Below are positions 6,568 through 14,298 of a stretch of DNA of 64,000 bases, in pieces. Within the stretch, counting starts at the first letter, position 1, and each line of letters begins with the position of its first letter. A program made the translations under genes and the position numbers. The stretch spans positions 620,001 to 684,000 of the forward strand of contig NZ_CP053848.1 of the NCBI RefSeq assembly GCF_013201605.1, given 5' to 3'. Source of the stretch: Campylobacter ornithocola. Its GTDB lineage: Bacteria; Campylobacterota; Campylobacteria; Campylobacterales; Campylobacteraceae. Below the pieces are notes generated by a model. That model searched no databases, was not told where the DNA came from, and saw nothing but the letters and a program-made list of their open reading frames with translations.

Positions 6568-6592
6568 TTAATATCCTTGTTGGTTTTAGTTA

Positions 6593-6598
6593 TTATAG
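6593..6598 (-). promoter_or_regulatory. Probable -10 box of the repressor promoter
   Basis: GCTATAAT on the minus strand, with the TATAAT at 6598-6593 and the start codon 25 bp further on. A TAACTTTT half-site (6618-6625) lies about 20 bp upstream, in the -35 region, which would fit autoregulation. Confidence 0.5.
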
Positions 6599-6660
6599 CA
6601 AAAAATACATAAAAATTTAACTTTTAATAAAAAATAATTATAAAAAAATGTATTTTATGC

Positions 6661-6689
6661 TTGACATATATTATAAAAAAGTGTATAAT
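6661..6689 (+). promoter_or_regulatory. Strong sigma-70 promoter for the rha gene
   Basis: TTGACA (6661-6666), a 17-bp spacer and TATAAT (6684-6689): a perfect consensus, unusual for Campylobacter, where -35 boxes are rarely conserved. It reads toward the Rha-family gene 60 bp downstream. Confidence 0.8.
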
Positions 6690-6697
6690 CACTGCAT

Positions 6698-6722
6698 AAA
6701 AGTTATAAAATAATTAACTTTT
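6698..6722. promoter_or_regulatory. Operator-like inverted repeat AAAAGTTA/TAACTTTT
   Basis: The 8-bp arms at 6698-6705 and 6715-6722 are perfect inverse copies and lie just after the rha promoter start region. A third copy of the half-site is at 6618-6625. The placement on both sides of the divergent promoters suggests binding sites for the small repressor or Rha. Confidence 0.5.
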
Positions 6723-6748
6723 ATAAATCAAAACAAAAAAGGGAAAAA

Positions 6749-7474
6749 ATGGAAAAATTAGCTGTAATTAATGGCGTAGGTGTAGAGTTGGAGGTAGCCA
6801 ACGACCAAGTAACGACTACCTCTTTAGACATCGCGGCAGTTTTTAATAAACGCCACGATAATATTATAGCAAAAATTGAAACTTTCCCAAAGGATAGTTT
6901 CACTGACCTTAATTTTAAGGCGAGTAAATATACTGATAGCACGGGTAGAGTTTTACCTTGTTATAAAATCACTCGAGATGGCTTTTCTTTACTTGTTATG
7001 GGGTTTACAGGAGAGAAAGCTTATAAATGGAAGTTAGCTTTTATTAATGCTTTCAATGAAATGGAGAAAAGATTGAAAAATATAAAAGCTGAACAAATGC
7101 AAAAACTAGCTTTTAGACAAAGCTTAGGTTATAAATCTCAACTAGCACAGCAAAAGCTAAAGTATGAAAATGAGATTAAAGCTTTAAAGTATGATTTAGA
7201 ACATAAAAACGAGCTAAGCTTTAAAAGAAGACTTAGCAATGAGGAATTATTAGAGCTTAGGAAATTTCTAGCAAAAGATTATGAAATAGTTTGTTTTAAA
7301 AAATGGGAGTATATGTTGTTTGCTGAAAGCATTTCAAGAAAAAACTATAAACTAGACAAAGCAAATGGTTTTTGTGTTTATAAAAGTATAGAAGAAAAGT
7401 TTAATTCTAGGCTTGATTATTATAAACATTATGATGAATATGAAGAAAAGTGGGGTAACTTATTAAGAAGGTAA
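6749..7474 (+). CDS. Rha family phage regulatory protein
   Basis: 241 aa. The N-terminal ~110 residues match the Rha domain: TTSLDIAAVFNKRHDNIIAKI, then YKITRDGFSLLVMGFTGEKA and KWKLAFINAFNEMEKRL. A long coiled-coil follows (about 110-150), then a C-terminal domain of unknown type (YEIVCFKKWEYMLF...). Rha proteins are phage regulators, known from phi80 and P22-like phages to interfere with growth in IHF-deficient hosts. It has its own consensus promoter and is divergent from the repressor. A ribosome site lies at 6738-6743. Confidence 0.85.
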   Translation: MEKLAVINGVGVELEVANDQVTTTSLDIAAVFNKRHDNIIAKIETFPKDSFTDLNFKASKYTDSTGRVLPCYKITRDGFSLLVMGFTGEKAYKWKLAFINAFNEMEKRLKNIKAEQMQKLAFRQSLGYKSQLAQQKLKYENEIKALKYDLEHKNELSFKRRLSNEELLELRKFLAKDYEIVCFKKWEYMLFAESISRKNYKLDKANGFCVYKSIEEKFNSRLDYYKHYDEYEEKWGNLLRR

Positions 7475-7489
7475 AATATTTTTTAATTT

Positions 7490-7515
7490 ATTTCAAAATA
7501 TACTAGTTTTGAAAT
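7490..7515 (+). terminator. Hairpin between rha and the capsid gene
   Basis: ATTTCAAAA (7490-7498) pairs with TTTTGAAAT (7507-7515), nine perfect base pairs with an 8-nt loop. It is AT-rich and lacks a clear T tract, so it may be a weak terminator or processing site. Confidence 0.35.
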
Positions 7516-7528
7516 AGCCATTTTTGTC

Positions 7529-7559
7529 AAAATCTCCAAAAAATATCAAAGGAGATTTT
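7529..7559 (+). promoter_or_regulatory. Hairpin that can hide the capsid gene's ribosome binding site
   Basis: AAAATCTCC (7529-7537) is perfectly complementary to GGAGATTTT (7551-7559). The latter contains the Shine-Dalgarno GGAG for the capsid start at 7563. The loop is 13 nt. The pairing would block initiation until it is opened. Confidence 0.5.
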
Positions 7560-7562
7560 AAA

Positions 7563-8579
7563 ATGGCTTTGTCATCTATGGACTTTACCCCACCAGCAAC
7601 ACAAAATGTTAAATTAAAACCTAGCGTATATGAAAAGATTATACAAATAGGTGCAAGCGAGACACCACTTTTAAACAAAATAGGCACATCAAGTGTTACA
7701 AGCCCACTGTTGCATTCTTGGCTTACAGATACATTAGCAGACCCAAAGAAGAATGCTAATTTGGAATTAAGTAAATTTAATGGCGAAACAAAAAACACAA
7801 CTCAAAAAACATCTAATGCAACACAAATTTTTATTACAGAAGTTTCAGTTACCACGGCTTTAATGAAAGCTAAACAATATGGTGGCAATGAGATGGAATA
7901 TCAAGTTGGTAAAAAGACAAAAGAGCATAAAAGAGATATAGAATTTGCTTTATTTGGCTTAGGTCGTGATAGTGATGTTAAGGTGTCAGTATTTAAAGAG
8001 CATGTTCAAGCACAAAATGGCGTAAGTGGAGAAATGGCAGGATTGTTTCACTACATAGCAAAAGGACAAACAAGCTTTAGTGGTGGAAAAAGAGGCAATG
8101 TATTAGCATTTGATGAAGCAAAAGATTGGAGTGGAACTCCTAGTTTGCTTACTGAAGATAAATTAAGTCAAATTTTACAAAGCATTTGGGATAGTGGTGC
8201 TACACCTAAAGATGTATTTTTAGGAGCTAGTTTAAAACCGGCTATTAATAAACTCGCTACTAGGATTTTTGGAAATGAGAAAAATCTAGTTGGAAATGTT
8301 ATGAGCCTTGAGACAGATTTTGGAACTATTAATTTTCACTTACATAGACTATTAAGCCCTAAATATGGATTAGGCGATGTTTTAATAGCAGGTGATTTTG
8401 AGTTTATGAAACACGGGCTTTACATTCCTACTTTTATTGAAGATGTACCTACTGATGCAACAGCAAAAGCAAAAAGATTTTACACTCAAAGCACATTAGA
8501 AGTAAGAAATGCTGATGCATTTGCTATAGGTGTTGGGCTTAGTAGTGTCGAAGGTGGAGTTTTAAAGCTTAAAAAATGA
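7563..8579 (+). CDS. Phage major capsid protein, SU10/DUF5309 type
   Basis: 338 aa from the ATG at 7563, which has GGAG eight bases upstream; an upstream TTG at 7524 is less likely. The N-terminal region (ETPLLNKIGTSSVTSPLLHSW...DTLADP) and the ending (RFYTQSTLEVRNADAFAIGVGL) fit the HK97-fold major capsid proteins of SU10-like podoviruses. It is followed with ATGA overlap by a probable head-completion gene. No portal, terminase or scaffold gene precedes it here, which is unusual for this gene. Confidence 0.75.
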   Translation: MALSSMDFTPPATQNVKLKPSVYEKIIQIGASETPLLNKIGTSSVTSPLLHSWLTDTLADPKKNANLELSKFNGETKNTTQKTSNATQIFITEVSVTTALMKAKQYGGNEMEYQVGKKTKEHKRDIEFALFGLGRDSDVKVSVFKEHVQAQNGVSGEMAGLFHYIAKGQTSFSGGKRGNVLAFDEAKDWSGTPSLLTEDKLSQILQSIWDSGATPKDVFLGASLKPAINKLATRIFGNEKNLVGNVMSLETDFGTINFHLHRLLSPKYGLGDVLIAGDFEFMKHGLYIPTFIEDVPTDATAKAKRFYTQSTLEVRNADAFAIGVGLSSVEGGVLKLKK

Positions 8580-8974
8580 AAAGTGTATTAGTTAGGGATA
8601 TTATCTTAAAGAAAATGTCCAAAGAAAGAACTAGTGTTGATGATAAATTTATAAAAGCCTATATTATGGAGGCATATTATTATATTTGTGGTAAATGTGA
8701 GCCTAGTGTACTCACTAAAACCACAAGAGAAGATGATCAAGTGCTCTTAAGAAACACTAGAAACAATGCATTTTTGATAGTCCCTGATGAGCCAAATTTT
8801 GAAGATGAACAAGAACATTTAATGATAGATGAAAGCCTTTGCTACGCTGTTATTAATTATGTTTGTTTTTTGATGAGCAAAGGCGAAAATGTGATGTATT
8901 TAAAGCTTTGCAATGAAATTATCAATGATTATATTAGTAACGATGGAAAGGAGCTTGAAAATGCATACTTGTGA
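8576..8974 (+). CDS. Probable phage head-completion/connector protein
   Basis: 132 aa, starting in an ATGA overlap with the capsid gene, so translation is coupled. The protein is mostly helical with no recognised motif. Its position directly after the capsid gene and its size fit head-tail connector proteins, but that is inference from context. Confidence 0.45.
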   Translation: MKSVLVRDIILKKMSKERTSVDDKFIKAYIMEAYYYICGKCEPSVLTKTTREDDQVLLRNTRNNAFLIVPDEPNFEDEQEHLMIDESLCYAVINYVCFLMSKGENVMYLKLCNEIINDYISNDGKELENAYL

Positions 8975-9146
8975 TACATATAAAAAATTTATCAGAGCAA
9001 AGAGTTATGATGATTATGAAAAAAGTATTACAAACTTAGATTTTATAGCTTATTTGGATACTAAAAAATGGCTTGAAGCAATGGATGATTTGTTGTTATT
9101 TTGCCAAAGAAGAATAAAAGATAGCGATTTTTATACAGGGGAGTAA
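8961..9146 (+). CDS. Small phage protein, unknown function
   Basis: 61 aa from the ATG at 8961, which has AAGGAG nearby; the longer frame from 8913 lacks a site. It overlaps the preceding gene by 14 bp and ends 1 bp before the tail-fibre gene, so it is part of the same operon. The protein is acidic and helical with several aromatic residues. It is not recognised. Confidence 0.55.
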   Translation: MHTCDTYKKFIRAKSYDDYEKSITNLDFIAYLDTKKWLEAMDDLLLFCQRRIKDSDFYTGE

Positions 9147-9147
9147 A

Positions 9148-10548
9148 ATGGTAAGTTTGGCTGAATTGAAAACAGGTAAAGAAAAGCTAGAATTAATTAA
9201 TCAAATTTTATTAAGAATTGATACTATAGCTAAAGCTTTAGACAATACAAGAGTTGATGAAATTGTCGGTTTAAAAGAGAGCGTAAATTCTTTACATGAA
9301 CAAACACTAGAACTAAAACAAGAAGTTTTAACAATGTATACTAGTTTTAGCGAAAATAAAAAAGATTTTGATACTAAATTTTCTAGTGTTAATGAAAAAT
9401 TTAGCATTATGCAAGAGCGTTTTAGTTTTATAGAGCAAGCTTATAATGATTTTTCAAGTTCTAAAGAAGAACTTGAGCTTATAAAAGGCTTTATAGAAGA
9501 AAATAAACCTGTATTTGAAAGCTTAAAAGATGATTTATCTAAATATGAAAGTATGAAGATAGATCTAGAAGCCATTATCACAGAAGCTACAAATAATACA
9601 AAATTATCAAAAGAATATTTTGAATTAAGCTCAAAAATAAAAGATGATATTTTAAGAGAATTAGAACATTGCAAAGATTTGGTGCAAGAGTTAAACTATA
9701 GTGCTGATGAGCTTAGGGGACTAAAGCCAGAGCTTTTGCAGATAAAAAAAGAAGTAAACGAGCTTTCATCAACTGCTAGTAAAGTAGTTTTAGATGCAAG
9801 CGAAATTATAAAAAATAAAATAAATACTATCTTTTTTGAAAATCAAAGATTAAATCAAGAAATGATAGATAGTGTCAAAAAATTGGAGGAAATAAAATAT
9901 GATGTTGGCATAAAGTATAAAGAAATAATACAAGCTTATAATCTTTTACTAGAAACCAAAGAGAGTTTAGAAGAGTTAAAAGAAGTTATTGCTTTATACA
10001 AAGAATTTGAAAACGACATTAAATCATATTCAGAGCTTATAAAAAATTTCAAAGAACAAATTGCGAATTTAGAAAGTGATTTAGAAAATAAAGCACAAGG
10101 TTTACACGAAGCTTTAGAAGCAAAAGGTGAACAAGTAATCTCATCCATAGAAACAGCAAAAAATGAAGCTATTGTTAAATTTGATGAGCTTGTTGCAAAA
10201 TGTGAAGGATATAAAATACATTTTGAGCAAAGTTATGATAGGTTCAATCAAAGAGCTTTAATGGCTAATGAAGATTTAGGAAGGCTAGCCGAAGTTGCTA
10301 AAAAAGAGCTAGGCAATGATAAGTTAATCTATGAGACAGAATTAAAAGCTTTGCGTGATGAAATATTACAAGAAATGAATGAAGTTAGTGATAAGGTAAT
10401 AAATGATAGCACAGGAGTTATTGCCTCAATTGATGAAAAAGCTAATGAACTTAAAGATTTTATAGATATTTCAAGAGTAAATATAGATAATTTGATAAAT
10501 GCATTCAATGCTAATTATAATCAAAAAATACAAGATTTACATCTTTAA
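9148..10548 (+). CDS. Phage tail-fibre shaft protein, coiled-coil part
   Basis: 466 aa, almost entirely heptad-like charged and hydrophobic sequence (for example LKESVNSLHEQTLELKQEVL and KFDELVAKCEGYKIHF), with no compact domain. This is typical of a long trimeric fibre shaft. The frame stops at 10546-10548. The same style of coiled-coil continues immediately in the -1 frame (SLNTNALRSIEEAKTS...) into the next ORF, which lacks a proper start. The two ORFs were probably one ~850-aa fibre gene that has been split by a frameshift. Confidence 0.6.
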   Translation: MVSLAELKTGKEKLELINQILLRIDTIAKALDNTRVDEIVGLKESVNSLHEQTLELKQEVLTMYTSFSENKKDFDTKFSSVNEKFSIMQERFSFIEQAYNDFSSSKEELELIKGFIEENKPVFESLKDDLSKYESMKIDLEAIITEATNNTKLSKEYFELSSKIKDDILRELEHCKDLVQELNYSADELRGLKPELLQIKKEVNELSSTASKVVLDASEIIKNKINTIFFENQRLNQEMIDSVKKLEEIKYDVGIKYKEIIQAYNLLLETKESLEELKEVIALYKEFENDIKSYSELIKNFKEQIANLESDLENKAQGLHEALEAKGEQVISSIETAKNEAIVKFDELVAKCEGYKIHFEQSYDRFNQRALMANEDLGRLAEVAKKELGNDKLIYETELKALRDEILQEMNEVSDKVINDSTGVIASIDEKANELKDFIDISRVNIDNLINAFNANYNQKIQDLHL

Positions 10549-10555
10549 ACACAAA

Positions 10556-10585
10556 CGCCTTAAGGAGTATAGAAGAAGCTAAAAC
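10556..10585 (+). repeat. 30-bp in-frame repeat at the fibre junction, copy 1
   Basis: It encodes ALRSIEEAKT and is repeated exactly at 10655-10684, 99 bp (33 codons) away. The copies are in frame with each other. This first copy lies 8 bp after the stop codon of the upstream fibre ORF, in the frame of the downstream one. Confidence 0.85.
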
Positions 10586-10592
10586 TAGCTCT

Positions 10593-11720
10593 TTGTCTGA
10601 TATCAATACTAGCAAAGATGAAAGTTTATCTTCTATAGAAACAAGCAAAGATAGCGCCTTAAGGAGTATAGAAGAAGCTAAAACACAAGGGATAGCTTCA
10701 ATAGATGAAAAAATAACGCAAATAGATTTTAATGGGATAAAAGAAAGAGTTGAAAAAAACGAAAGTGATATTGCTGGTATTAATGAAAAACTAGAAAAAG
10801 CCGTAACAACAGATAAGGATAATTCATTTAGTGGAAATAATTCTTTTGAAAAACCTATAAGTATTCCAGAAGCTACCAAAGAAAACGAAGGAATTAATCT
10901 AGGTCAAGCTGATGGTAGATATGCTAAGCTTTTAACAGAAAAATTAGAATGGACTGTAGGTAGTGGTGGTAATTATTCTAAACTAAGTGAAGCTTTAATT
11001 GAAGCAAGTAAATACAATCCATTAAACTATAGGATTGCCATGACATTAAAAAGAGGATATAAGTTAAGCGAGGCTTTAACCGTATACAACTTATATAATG
11101 TCACTATAACTGCAGAAGATACCGAAGTATTAGTAGATGATAGTAATTTGGTTGATGAAAACTATATATTTACCTTAATCGATTCTCATGTTATTATAGA
11201 TTTTTCTTCTAAATATTCAGGTTCTAAAAAGATTAATTTTTTAACTCCTATTAATTCTTATATATTTATTTCTCAGAATAAAGGAGTATCAGGATTTTAT
11301 AGAGCTATAACTTCAGGAGCAGGTAGCTATGTAACTGCAGTAAAAACTTATGTAGAAAACTGTGGTTATTGGGGATATTATGCAAATAAAGGTAGTTTGA
11401 ATATTAATGGTTCTACTTTAAAAAATATAAATAAAACTTGTCAATTTATTCTTTATGGTGGTTATGGAGCAACTATAGAAGCTAATGGATTGACATTTGA
11501 AAATATTAGTGCTGAAAATACTTGCCAATGCACAGGAGCAAAGATATTGTTAGGTAGACCTGTATTTAAAAATATATCTAATGTATCTACTATGTTTAAA
11601 TGCTTAGGTAGTGGTGAGATTTATTATGAAGGATTAGAAAGAGTAGCTGGTATAACTAACTTAGCAAATATTCCGCTAAATACTTTAACACCTGATGGTA
11701 TTTTTAATAGAAAAGAATAA
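10593..11720 (+). CDS. Phage tail fibre, distal part with beta-helix-like domain
   Basis: 375 codons from the first permissible codon (TTG). The frame is open further upstream to at least 10521, and no ribosome site fits a start. Residues 1-75 continue the coiled-coil with repeats such as SIETSKDSALRSIEEAK. Next comes QADGRYAKL, a typical phage fibre linker. Residues ~120-350 contain many short beta-strand repeats with Gly and Asn turns (NGSTLKNINKT..., LTFENIS...), resembling a right-handed beta-helix receptor-binding tip. It is probably the second half of the split fibre gene. Confidence 0.6.
   Translation: MSDINTSKDESLSSIETSKDSALRSIEEAKTQGIASIDEKITQIDFNGIKERVEKNESDIAGINEKLEKAVTTDKDNSFSGNNSFEKPISIPEATKENEGINLGQADGRYAKLLTEKLEWTVGSGGNYSKLSEALIEASKYNPLNYRIAMTLKRGYKLSEALTVYNLYNVTITAEDTEVLVDDSNLVDENYIFTLIDSHVIIDFSSKYSGSKKINFLTPINSYIFISQNKGVSGFYRAITSGAGSYVTAVKTYVENCGYWGYYANKGSLNINGSTLKNINKTCQFILYGGYGATIEANGLTFENISAENTCQCTGAKILLGRPVFKNISNVSTMFKCLGSGEIYYEGLERVAGITNLANIPLNTLTPDGIFNRKE
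10655..10684 (+). repeat. 30-bp in-frame repeat at the fibre junction, copy 2
   Basis: Exact copy of 10556-10585. It may mark duplication within the coiled-coil or a recombination point for exchanging fibre tips. Confidence 0.85.
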
Positions 11721-11729
11721 GGAGTAAAA

Positions 11730-12350
11730 ATGTTTGTATATAAAAATAATGGTAGTTCTTTAGGAGAAAATCTAAACTTAAACATAATAAACGATGCTAC
11801 ATCTAGTAATAGAATAATAGCACTAATTAATAGAAACTTACAGATAGCAGAAGATAGTTATGTAGACGACATCACACCTGAAGAAATACAAGCAGGAACA
11901 CAAGCAGTAAAAGATTATTGCTTTGCAAATAAAAATGAGAATTTATATTTTGAGTACCTACTAGCAATTTCACAAGAAGATGAAAAACTAAATGTTTTAA
12001 AAGAAAAGAAAAAACATGAAATTCAAACTAAAAGAGATGAGGCTTTAGAAAGCGGACTTATTTATAATGAGCATACTTTCCAAACAAGAGAAAAAGACAA
12101 GCTTAATATCAATGGAGCTGTAACTAATTTAATGCTTGATATGCAAAGTGGAACTAACTCAATTTCTGAAATCATTTGGATTGATATCAATGATGAAAAA
12201 GTAACTTTTGCACCACAAGATTTTTTAAAATTTGCTTCAAGCGTAGCTTATCATACCCAAGAAATTACTTTTAAAGCAAATATTTTAAAAGAAAGAATAG
12301 AACAAGCTAAATCTGAGCAAGATTTAGAAGCTATTGTTTGGGAGGAATGA
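11730..12350 (+). CDS. DUF4376 domain protein, fibre-associated
   Basis: 206 aa from an ATG with GGAG eight bases upstream. The central part KRDEALESGLIYNEHTFQTR...INGAVTNL is characteristic of DUF4376, which is found in phage proteins encoded next to tail fibres and often acts as a fibre-assembly or distal-tail module. It follows the fibre gene by 9 bp. The C-terminus has helices (ILKERIEQAKSEQDLEAIVW) typical of the family. Confidence 0.7.
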   Translation: MFVYKNNGSSLGENLNLNIINDATSSNRIIALINRNLQIAEDSYVDDITPEEIQAGTQAVKDYCFANKNENLYFEYLLAISQEDEKLNVLKEKKKHEIQTKRDEALESGLIYNEHTFQTREKDKLNINGAVTNLMLDMQSGTNSISEIIWIDINDEKVTFAPQDFLKFASSVAYHTQEITFKANILKERIEQAKSEQDLEAIVWEE

Positions 12351-12721
12351 TGAATTACACTCAACAAGGAATTGAATTAGCTCAGCTTAGCACTCCTGCT
12401 TTACTAGGTGTTATTGTTATAGTTTTGGCTTATATAGTAATAAATTTATATAAAAAAATAAACCATGAAAATCAAGAAAAAGTAAAAGAGCTAATTTTGT
12501 TATCAAAAGAAACAAATAAATTAATTAGCGAACAAATCAACACCTCAAAAGCTTCAAGTGAGATTTTAGTGAAATTTATAGAAAGTCATTGTCAAAAAAC
12601 ACATGAAAAATTGTTGGAAATTGAAGATGATATTAAGGATATTAATACAAAGCTAAGCCATATCTCACATATTAGAAATAACGAATTATCTAAGATTTAT
12701 AAAGGGAATAATAATGCATAG
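12350..12721 (+). CDS. Holin-like membrane protein with coiled-coil tail
   Basis: 123 aa from the ATG at 12350, which overlaps the stop of the preceding gene and has GGAGG four bases upstream. One hydrophobic segment lies at residues ~15-36 (LLGVIVIVLAYIVINLY), followed by a long charged coiled-coil. It sits at the head of the lysis-like cluster (DUF1353, DUF5675, spanins). This makes a holin or pinholin-type role plausible, but the single membrane segment also fits other phage membrane proteins. Confidence 0.5.
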   Translation: MNYTQQGIELAQLSTPALLGVIVIVLAYIVINLYKKINHENQEKVKELILLSKETNKLISEQINTSKASSEILVKFIESHCQKTHEKLLEIEDDIKDINTKLSHISHIRNNELSKIYKGNNNA

Positions 12722-13073
12722 AGTTGTAGTTAAGCCTTTTGGTAAAGATAGATTTGAAGTTGTAAAAGAATTTGAAGTTAGTTTGTGTGGTTTAAATTTT
12801 ATCGTGCCAAAAGGCTTTATTAGTGATGGTGCTTCAGTGCCACGTATTTTTTGGAGTATTTATCCTCCATATAAAAGTGAGTATTTTAGTGCTAGCATCG
12901 CGCATGATTATTTATGCCAAAAAGCATATTCAAAAGATGATTATAAGCTAGCAGATAAAGTTTTAAAAGAAGCTATGAGTGAGCTTGGTTGTTCTAAAGT
13001 AAAGACTTTTATTTTTTATCATGCGTGTAATACATTCCATGTGGTTAAATGTTTTTTGAAAGGATTAAAATGA
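12714..13073 (+). CDS. DUF1353 domain protein
   Basis: 119 aa. The pattern VPKGFISDGASVPRIFW, then IAHDYLC, with a conserved HD, identifies DUF1353. This family is common in phages, usually close to lysis genes, and is of unknown function. The start overlaps the preceding gene by 8 bp. Confidence 0.8.
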   Translation: MHRVVVKPFGKDRFEVVKEFEVSLCGLNFIVPKGFISDGASVPRIFWSIYPPYKSEYFSASIAHDYLCQKAYSKDDYKLADKVLKEAMSELGCSKVKTFIFYHACNTFHVVKCFLKGLK

Positions 13074-13537
13074 AATTAAAATTAACTAGAAAGTATTTAA
13101 GAAATACTTGTGTCATAGGAGAGTTTAAAGTCTTAGATGAAAAAGAAAATATTCTTTTTAAGTGTTTTTCTTTGGAAGAAGATAAAGAAGGGATTGAAAT
13201 AGAAAAAGACTTAAGAGTTCCTGCGGGAGTTTATAATCTAAAAAGACATACGCTATCTAGTTTTAATGATAAAGGTAAAAGGGTATTAGCAGGAGTTAAG
13301 GTTTTAAACGATGATGATAGCGTTGTAAATATCTACAACGATGATGTACCTTTTGATAGACACATTTTAATACATTGGGGAAATACAGACAAAGATACAA
13401 AAGGCTGTATTTTACTAGGTTTAACTAAGAGTGATGAAAGTATAGCTCAAAGCAGACAAGCTTGTAAAAAATTATATGATTTGCTATATCAGCAAGATTT
13501 ATCAAATATAAAATTAGAAATCACAAACGAATTTTAG
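13070..13537 (+). CDS. DUF5675 family protein, possible lysis function
   Basis: 155 aa from the ATG at 13070, which overlaps the previous stop and has AAAGGA upstream; the longer frame from 13049 is less likely. The motif ILIHWGNTDKDTKGCILLG has the conserved HxGN...D..GC of DUF5675. That family's His/Cys arrangement resembles transpeptidase-like folds, and it is commonly found among phage lysis genes. No other endolysin is visible in the window, so it may be the cell-wall enzyme. This is inference. Confidence 0.65.
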   Translation: MKLKLTRKYLRNTCVIGEFKVLDEKENILFKCFSLEEDKEGIEIEKDLRVPAGVYNLKRHTLSSFNDKGKRVLAGVKVLNDDDSVVNIYNDDVPFDRHILIHWGNTDKDTKGCILLGLTKSDESIAQSRQACKKLYDLLYQQDLSNIKLEITNEF

Positions 13538-13551
13538 AAAGGAGTAAGCTT

Positions 13552-13725
13552 AGAGTAGGTTACCACATAATCCCCTTAAAAAAGGGGACAAGGTTAATAA
13601 GCCTTGACTATAATCATACTTAGTAGTATAATTATAAAGATTATGTGGATTATATAGCTCAAATTTAATCACCTACTTTCTAGGGTTAGATTAAGCCATA
13701 GGGGGTCAGACCTACGGCTAACCCT
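13552..13725 (+). ncRNA. Candidate structured RNA in the lysis region
   Basis: A 230-bp gap in an otherwise tightly packed operon folds extensively. AGTAGGT (13554-13560) pairs with ACCTACT (13671-13677). Inside it, CCACATAATC (13563-13572) pairs perfectly with GATTATGTGG (13639-13648) and encloses CCCTT/AAGGG, CAAGG/CCTTG and ATAATCATACT/AGTATAATTAT hairpins. A second domain follows: GGGTTA, GCC and TAGG (13683-13702) pair with CCTA, GGC and TAACCC (13711-13724). No ORF fits. It is not a family I recognise; it could be a phage sRNA, a packaging signal or a translational control element. Confidence 0.5.
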
Positions 13726-13766
13726 TGAAAGTATTATACAAAAACCTACTTTAAACTACAAATAAT

Positions 13767-14156
13767 ATGTCATTTTTATTTAAAAACACAAAGCTTTATA
13801 TTGCTTTAGCATTAATGCTTATGCTTAATGTGTTTTTATATCTTAAGCTAGATAGCACAAATGCAAAATTAGAAAAAAGTCAAAGTGATTTAAATTTAGC
13901 TTTGGGTGTAAATAATGAACTCACAAGGATTACTCAGGAGCTTAAAATAAGACACGAGCAAGAGCTAAAAGCGCTCTTTCATGTAAATACTCAAAAAAAT
14001 CAAATCAAAACAAGGGTTGATGATGTTAAAAACTATATATCCAAAAGCAATGAAACTAACACTACTAAGCTTTTTAATGCTATGCTTGATAGGCTGTGGG
14101 AGCAAAACACAAGTATTAACCAAAATACAAATTCAAAAAGTGCAAATACCAAATGA
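13767..14156 (+). CDS. Inner-membrane spanin subunit (Rz-like)
   Basis: 129 aa. One N-terminal membrane segment (residues ~8-27, LYIALALMLMLNVFLYLKL) is followed by a periplasmic coiled-coil. This is the standard i-spanin layout. A small lipoprotein gene begins inside it in another frame, the classic Rz/Rz1 nesting, so the pair should form the spanin that fuses inner and outer membranes in phage lysis. The identification rests on architecture, not on sequence similarity. Confidence 0.75.
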   Translation: MSFLFKNTKLYIALALMLMLNVFLYLKLDSTNAKLEKSQSDLNLALGVNNELTRITQELKIRHEQELKALFHVNTQKNQIKTRVDDVKNYISKSNETNTTKLFNAMLDRLWEQNTSINQNTNSKSANTK

Positions 14157-14298
14157 GCTTTTAGAATTTGATAGAGCAAGCAAACCTATAGTGCAAGATG
14201 AAAAAGATATATTAAAAGCTTATAGTGAGCTTTTTTATCACTATAAGCAATGTGAGATCAATATAGATAAAATTAAGGAGTTGAATGATGAATTATGA
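14050..14298 (+). CDS. Outer-membrane spanin lipoprotein (Rz1-like)
   Basis: 82 aa from the ATG at 14050. The signal peptide MKLTLLSFLMLCLIGC has a lipobox LIGC with the lipid-attached Cys at residue 16. The start lies 107 bp inside the i-spanin gene in the +1 frame, and the gene runs 142 bp beyond it. Partner of the Rz-like protein. The longer frame beginning at 14017 would spoil the signal peptide. Confidence 0.8.
   Translation: MKLTLLSFLMLCLIGCGSKTQVLTKIQIQKVQIPNELLEFDRASKPIVQDEKDILKAYSELFYHYKQCEINIDKIKELNDEL

Noticed and set aside
10544-10550. TTTAAAC, a classic -1 frameshift heptamer, at the end of the upstream fibre ORF
   Set aside because: The upstream frame reads CTT TAA here rather than the TTA AAC needed for slippage, so the heptamer is in the wrong phase. 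A mutation or module junction is more likely.
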